Source: Trichomonas tenax (Eukaryota > Parabasalia > Trichomonadida > Trichomonadidae). From it: DNA of 13,937 nt. The notes below the pieces were generated by a model. That model did no database searches and was not told where the DNA came from. It worked only from the letters and a program-made list of their open reading frames with translations. Positions within the stretch are counted from its first letter, which is position 1. Each line of letters opens with the position of its first letter. The stretch spans positions 1 through 13,937 of the forward strand of contig JALKBU010001239.1 in assembly GCA_023091735.1 (NCBI GenBank), given 5' to 3'. Both the position numbers and the translations under genes were made by a program. Below, in pieces: positions 1 through 7,374 of this stretch.

Positions 1-1
1 A

Positions 2-560
2 AATAACTTAGATTTAGAGCTTCAAGATACAGTTATTTCACAATTAATTTTCACATCAAACTTTGTTGATTTATATACAAACTATGAACCGATCTATTAT
101 CTGCTTAGCAAAAATTGTCATTTGATCTCACAAAAGCGGTCTACAATTTTGAAGAGTTCACATTAGAACTGTTAAAGCAGGCGAAAATTGATATTAATCA
201 TGTTTTTTAATAGACGAACAGCTCAAACTACCTTCCAACTTAACAAATGAATATGGTGATGCGCTTTTTGAAAATCATAGTTTTGAGTTGATAAATTATT
301 TCATTGTAAATATAGGATTCCTACAGTCCGTTTATGATGCTGAAGAGTATATTGAGCGATGCGTAGCAAAGCAAATTCCTTTTCCAGACTTTTGTGCTGA
401 TTTGATCTCCCATCTTAAATTTCTGGGAATTGAAGAGATTTATAACATCATAGGTCCTCATCTTCATGAAATCGATCTCATGCTGGCCAACTTGAATCGA
501 CTCGGCTTAAGACTCTTATCATCCCCACAGGATGGAGTATCTGTGGTGCAAGTATGGTGA
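2..560 (+). pseudogene. Broken 3' part of an unrecognised protein gene, continuing beyond the left edge
   Basis: A protein-like reading passes through all three forward frames. It is open in frame 2 from position 2 to a TAG at 164-166. It continues in frame 1 from about 142 to a TAA at 208-210, then in frame 3 from about 207 to a TGA at 558-560. The last switch falls at a six-T run (203-208), where slippage is plausible. The third segment has ordinary protein composition, with acidic and aromatic residues and the stretches DAEEYIERCVAKQ and IIGPHLHEIDLMLANLNRL. I do not recognise the family; the helical, leucine-rich, cytosolic-looking sequence could belong to a trichomonad-specific repeat protein. 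The true start lies outside the window. At least two frameshifts argue for a decayed copy, although draft sequencing errors cannot be excluded from one read. Confidence 0.55.
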
Positions 561-909
561 GCAGGCTTCAACGAGAAGCAAGAATCACCAAAAGTGACTT
601 TGCAATGACGTTAAAATTTTGGCCCTCTCAAATCTTGCAAAAAAGTATTCAATTTTTTCGAGCTTCCGCAACTTGACGCAACATTAGCTCTCAATTTTGA
701 GAGAATTTGTAAAGTTGTGTCATGAACATATTGCTGAAACCGCTCAAGTCCCCGCTCTACCTACTGAGCTACGAAACCTTACATATATATTACGAAAATT
801 TATAACTAGACTATATAATAATATAATAATAATTTAAATTTAGCATTGTGTTATGAGGGATGAATGTAGATTAGTATATTATAGATTATAAATACAAAAC
901 AACGCTAAT
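561..909. other. Non-coding gap with one tRNA fragment and a small hairpin
   Basis: No credible coding region is seen. The stretch separates the broken left-edge gene from the end of the Yip1-family gene. It holds the tRNA 5' half at 736-778. It also holds a short hairpin at 688-703, with 7-base arms CTCTCAA and TTGAGAG around two T bases. From about 780 onward it is very AT-rich. Confidence 0.6.
736..778 (-). pseudogene. tRNA 5'-half fragment (acceptor strand, D arm, anticodon arm)
   Basis: Read on the minus strand, position 778 starts a canonical tRNA 5' half. A seven-base acceptor strand GGTTTCG is followed by TA at positions 8-9. A D arm follows, with GCTC pairing GAGC around AGTAGGTA. 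A weak anticodon stem GGGAC/GTTTC comes next; its loop would read GAG (Leu), but with C at position 37, where a purine is normal. Beyond that the sequence fails: no convincing T arm closes, and no CGAAACC is found to pair with the acceptor strand. I read this as a truncated or decayed tRNA gene. A tRNA with an intron or a distant 3' half is possible but less likely, since nothing suitable follows within about 100 bases. Confidence 0.6.
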
Positions 910-1605
910 TTATTTAAAAGACAGATACTCTATAATAAACACGACAAAGAAAGCGACACCAGCTAATGCCAAGTTCGAAATCATCATTTTTTGTCTGATT
1001 GCATTTTCATTAAAGAAAGCAGTCAATTTGATGAATATCGAATAAGCTACAGCAGCACCTCCAGCAATAGACACTAAGAAATCGATCTTCTTTCCAACTA
1101 AAAACCTCAAAATTGCTATTGGAATTAAGTACAAATTAGAATATCCGAGTAACGATATAAGCGAAACAAAAGATGGAATTTCGTCTGCTTTCGAAGTGAA
1201 TTTATAAGCTATTGGTGCTGAAATCAAATAAAAGAAACAAAGAATCGATGCCGTGACCATATTGCTGATGTTTCTGCTCCATTTATCGCCGTACGTCATC
1301 CACGCCGACAAATTTCCGAAAACCATCGTTGCAAATAAAGCGCTTATTGTTGACCAAAGCGTTCCATAAAGTTCTGGTACAGCATTCATTGTGAGGAACT
1401 TTTTGTCTGCTGGATTCAGTGCGTGTTTTATTCTAGAAACGATGTCTTCCGGAGTTACATTGAAATATTGTTTGTAATATGACAAAGAGAAATAATAGGC
1501 GCGAGAAAACTCCTGATTCAAAACACCACTGAGCGGCAAATGAGTGTCAAACGCTGCCTGTGGCGGTTGTTGAGGAGAACCCGTTGAAAAATTCAATTCA
1601 TCCAT
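910..1605 (-). CDS. Yip1-domain membrane protein, YIPF1/YIPF2-like
   Basis: This intact 231-residue gene encodes a multi-spanning protein of the Yip1 family. These proteins sit in Golgi and ER membranes, bind prenylated Rab GTPases and help vesicle traffic. The N-terminal 80 residues are cytosolic and hydrophilic. They include an SLSYYKQYFNVTPEDIVSRI stretch that matches the YY-x-x-F-D-V-x-x-x-x-V-x-x-R region ahead of the membrane domain in YIPF1/2. The family signature PELYGTLWSTISALF (around 77-91) opens the membrane part, which has about five hydrophobic segments near 83-100, 118-138, 146-169, 173-193 and 209-229. The GYSNLYLIPIAIL motif, typical of Yip1 proteins, lies in the third. The length is somewhat short for the family, which fits compact parabasalid genes. 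The start is the only upstream Met and precedes the conserved region. No TCAYTW initiator is seen just upstream. Assignment to the YIPF1/2 branch, rather than Yip1 or Yif1, is inferred from the pre-membrane motif. Confidence 0.85.
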   Translation of the reverse strand: MDELNFSTGSPQQPPQAAFDTHLPLSGVLNQEFSRAYYFSLSYYKQYFNVTPEDIVSRIKHALNPADKKFLTMNAVPELYGTLWSTISALFATMVFGNLSAWMTYGDKWSRNISNMVTASILCFFYLISAPIAYKFTSKADEIPSFVSLISLLGYSNLYLIPIAILRFLVGKKIDFLVSIAGGAAVAYSIFIKLTAFFNENAIRQKMMISNLALAGVAFFVVFIIEYLSFK

Positions 1606-1888
1606 TCTGAAATTGTCACTTTTGTGTATATTAACCTTATTTACTCACAATTTTGAAAATGGTAATTTGTTTTATGCACAGCTTCCATTTCATGTATTCT
1701 TTTGATTTCCATTATATTTTGGCTAAAATTTTTCTTACCACAAATTTTGGAGGTCTGCCAGTTTGATATCAAAACTTGATCACATTGGATATGAATTTGG
1801 GCAGCAACATGGTGTACAGTGCAACAACACTGATTGTTCTACTTCCTTTGAAAATTGAAAACTTTAAACTTTGTTTAAAAAACCCCAT

Positions 1889-1894
1889 TCATTA
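1889..1894 (+). promoter_or_regulatory. Initiator-like element (TCATTA)
   Basis: TCATTA matches the trichomonad initiator consensus TCAYTW, whose A is the usual transcription start. That A, at 1891, lies 10 bases before the ATG at 1901, the very short leader typical of Trichomonas mRNAs. This supports the 1901 start over the upstream in-frame codon at 1871. The match to the consensus is seen; its function is inferred. Confidence 0.55.
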
Positions 1895-1900
1895 ATCAGA

Positions 1901-2389
1901 ATGAGCAAGAAACATTCGTTCCTTCAGCTCCCAACCATCCTCCCGGATAACTCAATAGATGTGGATGTGGCAACACTAGATCACAAAGGGAAGCCCATCC
2001 AGACTATTCGTTTGAAGCAGCTTCTTAAACCCAGCCAAAACAAACCCTCAGTCGATATTGGCAGATCGCTCGCCAGCCTAGTGCAATCGAGGATGACCGT
2101 CGATTACTGGGCCAACATGCCGAAGAAACCTATAATCGCACCGAAGAAAAAACAAGCAACAAAACTTATTGCTCAAAACTTCCAAATGCCTGTCATTGAG
2201 CAGCAACAGACAGTAGTTAGAGCCACTCCGCCAGACAACACACCTTCCGCACTTTGTAATAATCCTGATCAGATATTGCCATGGCAAGATGATTTAGACA
2301 TCCAATCGCCTGGTTTTGAAGGCTGGGATTACAATGATCTTACCACTCCAACATCAAATTGCCAATTCGGTCTGAATTTTGATTTATAA
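1901..2389 (+). CDS. Hypothetical protein, 162 residues, no recognised family
   Basis: This is an intact reading frame from ATG 1901 (MSKKHSFLQLP) to TAA 2387-2389. I chose this start because an initiator-like TCATTA lies 10 bases upstream; the longer form from 1871 would begin with a non-ATG codon inside the putative promoter. The protein is soluble, with no signal peptide or membrane segment. It is proline- and glutamine-rich in the middle, with a basic patch PKKPIIAPKKK around residues 75-85 that could serve as a nuclear localisation signal. The C-terminal third is acidic and aromatic (DDLDIQSPGFEGWDYND), somewhat like a disordered regulatory or activation segment. It has the look of a low-complexity, largely unstructured protein. 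I do not recognise it. Codon use and the absence of stops favour a real gene, and the antisense open frame at 2078-2287 is a shadow. Confidence 0.65.
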   Translation: MSKKHSFLQLPTILPDNSIDVDVATLDHKGKPIQTIRLKQLLKPSQNKPSVDIGRSLASLVQSRMTVDYWANMPKKPIIAPKKKQATKLIAQNFQMPVIEQQQTVVRATPPDNTPSALCNNPDQILPWQDDLDIQSPGFEGWDYNDLTTPTSNCQFGLNFDL

Positions 2390-2807
2390 TTTGAAATACA
2401 ATAACTACTATATATCCCTAACGTGTCTATCATTGAGTAAACATGTTGAGTGTGATGAGGTCTATTTTTATAGTTTTTCCTTTTTTTTTTCATTTGATAA
2501 ATCATTTGCTTCCAAATAGTAATGAAATGCCATATGCCTCATACGACCGCTCCTACCAAATGGGATGTTTCATAAGAAAATTAGCAGTTTTTGGACATTT
2601 ACGGGCGTGATAGCTATTATAGGATCTTATGGTTATTTTCACTTCCAAAACAATTGGTTTTGAATTGAAAATAATCGTATTTCCTATAATTGAAAATTTT
2701 CAATCAAATTTTGCTGCGTGTGTCCAAAACAGCCGTTATATCACGATGCCGCTCACCAACTTGAGTGCAATTGATGTGATTGATGGCGGTTTTGCCATTT
2801 TTCGAGA
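2390..2807. other. Non-coding gap with a 16-base palindrome
   Basis: No gene is supported here. An open frame of about 60 codons from 2629 runs into the dioxygenase pseudogene in another frame and has no protein-like features. A perfect 16-base palindrome, ATTGAAAATTTTCAAT, lies at 2689-2704. The motifs TTTGGAC and CGTGATA near 2590-2610 recur as reverse complements near 2722-2745, but in non-mirrored order. No TCAYTW initiator is seen near the ATG at 2808. Confidence 0.5.
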
Positions 2808-3567
2808 ATGAGCAAACTCCCAGTTCTCTTCCTCGGACACGGCAGTCCTATGAACACACTGTTCGAGAACAACAAGTACAACATGATGTTCAAAAGCCAG
2901 ATGCAATCTTGTTTATATCAGCGCACTGGTGCTCAATGAGAACAGAAGTCATGATGGGAGAGCAGCCTGATATCATATATGACTTCAATAGATTCCCAAG
3001 AGAGCTCCATGAGCTGAAATATCCTGCAAAAGGTTCTCCGCAATTTGCTCAAAAAGTGACCGAATTGCTCAGCGGCTTCAAGGTCTATGGGGACAAAAAA
3101 CGCGGCCTTGATCACAGCTCGTGGTGTGTTCTCTGCCACATGTATCCAAATGCCGACATCCCAGTCATCCAGATGAGCATCGACATCACAAAGACTCCTG
3201 AAGAACACTGGAAACTCGCCGAGAAACTGAAGCCTCTCAGAGAGCAGAACATCCTCATTCTGTGCAGCGGCGACATCATCCACAACCTGAGAGAGCTGGA
3301 TTTCACAGAATGGACGACATCTTTGCATATGATTTGTCAAACGAGTTCCAACAAAAAATGAATGAAGCAATATTGAAGCGCCACAAGGAGACACTGGTGA
3401 ACTTCGAAAACGTCAGATATGCAAGGATAGCAATTCCGCAGCCCTCGAATTACTATTTGCCTATCATCTATGCAATGGCACTCGCTGACGACACAGACAA
3501 GATCGAAATCTTCAACGACGACATTGTCGGCGGTTCTCTCTCAATGACTTCTGTTAGGATTGGCTAA
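2808..3567 (+). pseudogene. 4,5-DOPA extradiol dioxygenase homologue (YgiD/LigB family), broken
   Basis: The intact family cleaves catechol rings such as DOPA, using zinc or iron in a LigB fold. The reading starts at ATG 2808 with MSKLPVLFLGHGSPMN, which carries the first metal His (LGHGSP). It switches frame around 2880-2900, where comparison with E. coli YgiD suggests loss of roughly 20 bases. It continues with ISAHW (second metal His), YDFNRFP, DHSSW and IHNLRELD (third metal His). It switches frame again near 3305-3330 and ends with YLPIIYAMA, GGSLSMTSVRIG and a TAA at 3565-3567. Both shifts change phase by the same amount. In YgiD the fourth metal ligand is the His of EHYLPLL; here the aligned residue is Tyr (TAC), one C-to-T change from His. 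Broken frame plus lost ligand make this a pseudogene rather than a read error. The bacterial-like family suggests old lateral transfer, which is inference. Confidence 0.85.
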
Positions 3568-4381
3568 ATTGTATGTCTTTCACACTGTTATATTAACTAA
3601 TATCTATTTTAGAAGCAATATAACATATCTATAAACATTAGAGGCTTCAGCTTTAATCTTTTTTTCAACAATTTGAAATGGAAAAAAAATCAAAATCGGC
3701 CATTCGATTTCATGTTGTCAATGAGGATTAACGAAAGAGACAAAAAAAGAATTGATATATTTACAAAATTGTAAATGTTAGAAGTGTATCAACTCTGGGG
3801 TCAGAACCAGATCAAACATGTATGGGCAAATATAACTCTTATGTGATTCTATACTTAGTTGTAGTGTTAAACATATATAATATCGTTTCATATTTTTCAT
3901 TAACAATTTGATATCAGCTTATTATTGAGTAAATAGCAATATTTACTATAAATATATCACATGCGAACAGCATAGTAACATATTACAAATAATACAAGCT
4001 CCTAATTGAATAATTGTTCAATATCTTAATTTATAAATACACGAAATCATTGTGGAGACGACAATATACATAGACGCATGCACACATTACATGATTTTAA
4101 TGTGATACACCAACTTATACTCATAGCCTCCCAATGAATATGATGAAATTATTGATTAATAGAAATAAAGTTTTCAAAAATAAAAACAATGGAAAAATAA
4201 TTCGTATCATATATACTATTTTATTAATGTAAACGATGTCAAATAAATTGTGAAAAAACGCGACTTTTAACCTTATACATTTTTTATAATATGGTTTATT
4301 ATAACATTTACATAATGGTAATGCTAATTTTGCCAATTTTGGTCGCTAAAAACCAAATTTGAGAGTTAAAACACTTCTTAA
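3568..4381. other. Long AT-rich gap without a gene
   Basis: These roughly 810 bases between the dioxygenase and Rab pseudogenes are strongly AT-rich and contain no credible coding region. The one minus-strand open frame of 71 codons (4121-4336) has a composition expected from translated AT-rich DNA (Ile, Leu, Phe, Lys, Tyr) and no recognisable motif. I see no tRNA, repeat pair or clear promoter in it. Confidence 0.5.
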
Positions 4382-4958
4382 ATGTTTGATTCGCCTTTTA
4401 GGATTTCTACGATCGGCGAATCGTCCGTTGGCAAGACATCGATAATCAGGATGATTAGCAGCGACAAATTCGATGCCACGAAGTCGACGACTGTTGGCGT
4501 TGGCTTTGGCCAAATTATCAAAAAAGTCGACGGCAAAACAGCTGCGCTCGAGATATAGGACACGGCAGGTCAGGAAAGATTTAGGTCACTCATCCCTGTG
4601 TATTGCAGGAACGTAAACGCGGCGCTCGCTGTTTTCGATATTAGCAGTCACGATTCGTTCGCAAAACTCGTGGATTGAACTGTTCAAATCTCTCGACGAT
4701 GAAAAAAGATTGATCTTTATTGTGGTAAATAAATCAGATTTAATGAACGAAATGTCTGTTGACCTCGAAAAGGCGAAAGAATGGGCCAATGAAAGGAACT
4801 ACAGCTTCTTCGTGGTGTCCGCGAAGACCGGAGCTGGACTTGACCAGATGTGCGAATCAGTTATTAGAAGTTTGTTTGAAGCATTCCCCGGCTACGGAGA
4901 CTTCACAGGAGTGCAGGTCGATTACGAGTCCGAAAAGAAGAAAAGGTGTGCATGCTAA
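4382..4958 (+). pseudogene. Rab-family small GTPase, broken by one nonsense codon and one frameshift
   Basis: Rab GTPases switch between GDP and GTP on membranes to direct vesicle traffic. From ATG 4382 the order is: P-loop GESSVGKTS (residues about 12-20), switch I with TTVGVGFG, then [10 protein letters not shown] (switch II). After a frame change come NKSD (base binding), VSAKTG, and a C-terminal RCAC that matches the CXC double-prenylation signal. Two lesions are visible. Codon 59, which should be the near-invariant Trp before DTAGQE, is TAG (4556-4558), one transition from TGG. Near 4670-4678 the frame advances by one: the first frame hits TGA at 4676-4678 while the alignment resumes at 4674. 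A five-base deletion between short ATTG-type repeats would explain this. All GTP-binding motifs survive, so the decay is recent or this is one of many redundant copies. The subfamily is not resolved. Confidence 0.9.
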
Positions 4959-5163
4959 TATATTCATGTATTGCTAAAATGTGTTTTGGTTAAAAGGAAA
5001 CTGTTGTAGTATTGTATACGGTGCATATATAATATTTACAAATATAGTCATAATTGATTTCCAATTTATGAAATTTGATATATAAACAATGTTTCTATCA
5101 AAACCAATCATATGGATTCTTCCATAAGATGTTTATATGCTTGATTAGTCCAAAAAGTTAAAC

Positions 5164-5186
5164 TTCTGTCTTTGGAAAAGACAGAA
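5164..5186. other. Short perfect hairpin beside the tRNA gene
   Basis: TTCTGTCTT at 5164-5172 is the exact reverse complement of AAGACAGAA at 5178-5186, with a five-base loop TGGAA; one more pair can form inside. It lies 11 bases beyond the 3' end of the minus-strand tRNA, past its T-run terminator. Function unknown; chance in AT-rich DNA is possible but ten pairs with a tight loop is notable. Confidence 0.5.
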
Positions 5187-5190
5187 ATTA

Positions 5191-5195
5191 AAAAA
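5191..5195 (-). terminator. RNA polymerase III T-run terminator of tRNA-Asp
   Basis: On the minus strand the tRNA 3' end is followed by one G and then five T residues (plus-strand AAAAA at 5191-5195), the usual polymerase III stop. Confidence 0.65.
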
Positions 5196-5196
5196 C

Positions 5197-5267
5197 TCGG
5201 TCACCGGGAATCGAACCCGGATCAAAAGAACGACAATCTTACATGATAACCATTACACTATGACCGA
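5197..5267 (-). tRNA. tRNA-Asp (anticodon GTC)
   Basis: Read on the minus strand from 5267, the 71-base sequence folds as a full cloverleaf. Acceptor TCGGTCA pairs exactly with TGACCGA. The D arm GTGTAATGGTTATCAT and the T arm CCGGGTTCGATTCCCGG (perfect five-pair stem) are standard, and both internal polymerase III boxes are recognisable. The anticodon loop TTGTCGT gives GTC at positions 34-36, reading Asp codons. The outermost anticodon-stem pair is T-T, so the stem has four good pairs. No CCA is encoded and no intron is present, as expected for a eukaryotic nuclear tRNA. It looks functional. Confidence 0.93.
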
Positions 5268-5578
5268 TTTTTATTAACTGAATATCTATTTAATTTTTCA
5301 TTATAAAAGTTGAATCGAAATATGCGTCAAAAAATATGATTGGTGTGAGAAATCGACAAAAGAGGATTACAACATAAATGAGTTTTAGTTGTGGTATTTG
5401 TGGATGAATGTTGTGTCAATTTTGATATATATTCCAATCCTGCAATTTCTAATAAAATATCGATTCCTGTTTACGTTTTGTCCTTTAATAGCCTGTGATG
5501 TGGGCAATATGAATATCATAGACAAAATAGCAAAGGCCACTATGAAATTGTATATATTTTATAACATTGATCTAACAA
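5268..5578. other. AT-rich gap between tRNA-Asp and the TatD gene
   Basis: Nothing but AT-rich sequence is seen. The 93-codon forward open frame starting at 5389 is hydrophobic by composition only and ends inside the 3' end of the TatD gene, so I do not call it. Confidence 0.5.
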
Positions 5579-6373
5579 TTATAATCCATAGATATTTCTT
5601 GCGTTTTCGCGAAGGGTTGTGTATGCAAACTCCTCGGAAACATTGTGTAACTGTGCCATCTTCTTTATAATCTGAGGTATATATCCTGGCATTGAAGCTT
5701 TCCCCCTGAATGGCTCCGGCGCCATGTATGGGCCGTCTGTCTCAGAGAGCATCCTGTCTAATGGGACTTTGGAGCAGACATCTTGGACATCTTTCGATTT
5801 CTTAAAAGTCAGGCATCCGGTGAATCCGAAATAGGCGTTCGGGAATTCTTTAAGGACTTTTTCGGCCCAGGCCCAAGAATCTGTGTAGCAGTGAATATGG
5901 AATTTGTGATCTTTTGGCAAGCATCTTTTAATGATATCCCATGTGTCATCCTCTGCTTCGCGAGTGTGAATTGTGATTGGCAATTGTCTTTCGACGGCCA
6001 ACTGACATTGCCTTTCGAAAACTCGTTTTTGGACGTCGACAGGGCTTAAAGTGTAATGGTAGTCGAGACCTATTTCTCCAAGCGCTCTGATTTGTGGGTG
6101 TTCTAGAAGATCAATTAATTTAGCTTCATATTCATCGCAGTAATTGGACGCGCCATGTGGATGCTGACCGAGAGCACCAAAAATCTTTGGGTGATTCTGG
6201 CCAATAAACGCCATTGTCTTGTCAAAACTCTCAGAATATGCGCACAAGCATCCATCAAAACCTTTCGGCCACGAGAAAATCCACTCGTCGAAAGAGTCGT
6301 TGAAATCCTTGCCAAGCTTCTCCCAGATGCTGTCCAAATGACAGTGGCAATCGACGTATTTATATTCGGCCAT
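5579..6373 (-). CDS. TatD-family metal-dependent hydrolase (putative deoxyribonuclease)
   Basis: This intact 264-residue protein has all expected metal and catalytic positions of the TatD amidohydrolase superfamily: the HxH pair in DCHCHLD (His10, His12), Glu100 in ALGEIGLDYHY, His136 in TIHTREAEDD, His161 in FHIHCYTDS and Asp213 in SETDGPYMAPEPFRG. Family members act as Mg-dependent 3'-5' DNA exonucleases in repair or apoptotic DNA breakdown; this role here is inferred. The length is normal for the family, with no signal peptide, so it is probably cytosolic or nuclear. The open frame extends upstream to an ATG at 6520. I chose ATG 6373 (MAEYKYVDCHCHLDS) because TatD proteins begin within a few residues of the HxH motif and the extra 49 codons translate to AT-rich, unrelated sequence. 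A TCATTT initiator-like motif on this strand at 6489-6494 is too far from the chosen start to decide it. Confidence 0.9.
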   Translation of the reverse strand: MAEYKYVDCHCHLDSIWEKLGKDFNDSFDEWIFSWPKGFDGCLCAYSESFDKTMAFIGQNHPKIFGALGQHPHGASNYCDEYEAKLIDLLEHPQIRALGEIGLDYHYTLSPVDVQKRVFERQCQLAVERQLPITIHTREAEDDTWDIIKRCLPKDHKFHIHCYTDSWAWAEKVLKEFPNAYFGFTGCLTFKKSKDVQDVCSKVPLDRMLSETDGPYMAPEPFRGKASMPGYIPQIIKKMAQLHNVSEEFAYTTLRENARNIYGL

Positions 6374-6603
6374 TGGAAAAAAAAATAAATTACGATTAAT
6401 CTCAATCCAAAAATAAATAACTGTAATTCTTCTCACTGAATACTGATCTGAAGGTGCCTTCGGATCAAAAAAATTGTATTGTTTGAAGAAAAATGAAAGA
6501 GGGAAATTCCGCTTGCGCATTGGTTTATAGAGGGATCTGTTTCATTCTACAAAACTCCTCGTGTAAAAATCCTGCGAAAAAGATAAAAAAGCATAGGGGC
6601 AAT

Positions 6604-6611
6604 TCAATTTT
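6604..6611 (+). repeat. Left copy of putative target-site duplication
   Basis: TCAATTTT here recurs at 7367-7374, one to a few bases outside the two ends of the foldback element. It is in direct orientation, as expected of a duplicated insertion site. The next base differs (T here, A at 7375). AT-rich context makes a chance match possible. Confidence 0.55.
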
Positions 6612-6616
6612 TATAT

Positions 6617-6959
6617 GCAAAGTCGGCGAAACTCGTTTTTTAACTCACTGGATTAACTTTTTGCGAAGTTATTGAACCTCAATGTGCAAAACCCTGTTCT
6701 GCATGATATATTAAAGAATTAGCTAACAAAGTCTATATTTCATTAAAATATTAGATATATCTTGCATCAAAAACATTGATTTGCCATGATGTGCTTTACT
6801 CATTATAATATATTATATTCCCATTGTATAGCATTTTTATAACGTAAAATATATTGTTGTCGATGATAAATAGGTAAATATAATCACAAATATGCTTTTT
6901 TAGCTATTTTTGGAAAAATGTATTCCAATTGTTCACACATAAGCTCTGTGTGTTATTCT
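6617..6959 (+). repeat. Left arm of the foldback element (343 bases)
   Basis: This arm is the reverse complement of 7021-7363 with 341 of 343 positions matching and no indels by my reading. The outer end begins GCAAAGTCGGCG; the inner end is TGTGTGTTATTCT. Confidence 0.9.
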
Positions 6960-7020
6960 CCCAAGAATAAAGATGATTCTTTTTTGCGCAGCTAAATTTG
7001 AAAAGTTTATTAAATTGAGA

Positions 7021-7363
7021 AGAATAACACACAGAGCTTATGTGTGAATACTTGGAATACATTTTTCCAAAAATAGCTAAAAAAGCATATTTGTGATTAT
7101 ATTTACCTATTTATCATCGACAACAATATATTTTACGTTATAAAAATGCTATACAATGGGAATATAATATATTATAATGAGTAAAGCACATCATGGCAAA
7201 TCAATGTTTTTGATGCAAGATATATCTAATATTTTAATGAAATATAGACTTTGTTAGCTAATTCTTTAATATATCATGCAGAACAGGGTTTTGCACATTG
7301 AGGTTCAATAACTTCGCAAAAAGTTAATCCAGTGAGTTAAAAAACGAGTTTCGCCGACTTTGC
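7021..7363 (-). repeat. Right arm of the foldback element (343 bases)
   Basis: This is the mirror copy of 6617-6959. The two differences from the left arm (7049 and 7051) lie close to the inner end, next to the 61-base centre at 6960-7020, and the outer 310 bases appear identical. Confidence 0.9.
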
Positions 7364-7366
7364 GTA

Positions 7367-7374
7367 TCAATTTT
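7367..7374 (+). repeat. Right copy of putative target-site duplication
   Basis: TCAATTTT matches 6604-6611 in direct orientation just beyond the right arm. The first T may belong either to the element or to the duplication, so the true duplication could be 7 to 9 bases. Confidence 0.55.

Larger units (their letters stand above)
6613..7367. mobile_element. Foldback (long terminal inverted repeat) non-autonomous DNA element
   Basis: About 755 bases form an almost complete palindrome. The arms at 6617-6959 and 7021-7363 align base for base without gaps and differ only at 6929/7051 and 6931/7049. Outside 6617/7363 there is one mismatch and three more matching bases, so the ends lie within a few bases of 6613 and 7367. 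The outer terminus reads GCAAAGTCGGCGAAAC. The 61-base centre has no coding capacity, and no open frame inside encodes a transposase. Length, structure and a likely 8-base target duplication fit a MITE or solo long-TIR derivative of a cut-and-paste transposon; Mutator-like families commonly have TIRs this long. The very high arm identity implies recent insertion or arm-to-arm conversion. Its superfamily is not established from the sequence. Confidence 0.85.

Noticed and set aside
2933..3394. 153-codon minus-strand open frame
   Set aside because: It is antisense to the dioxygenase pseudogene, which has clear family motifs on the plus strand.
4121..4336. Minus-strand open frame of 71 codons in the AT-rich gap
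   Set aside because: Composition is what random AT-rich DNA gives (Ile, Phe, Leu, Lys, Tyr), with no motif, no initiator and no conserved feature.
5389..5670. 93-codon plus-strand open frame
   Set aside because: AT-rich and hydrophobic by composition, it overlaps the 3' end of the intact TatD gene on the other strand.
6374..6520. N-terminal extension of the TatD protein to the ATG at 6520
   Set aside because: TatD proteins start close to the HxH motif; the extra 49 residues look like translated AT-rich spacer.
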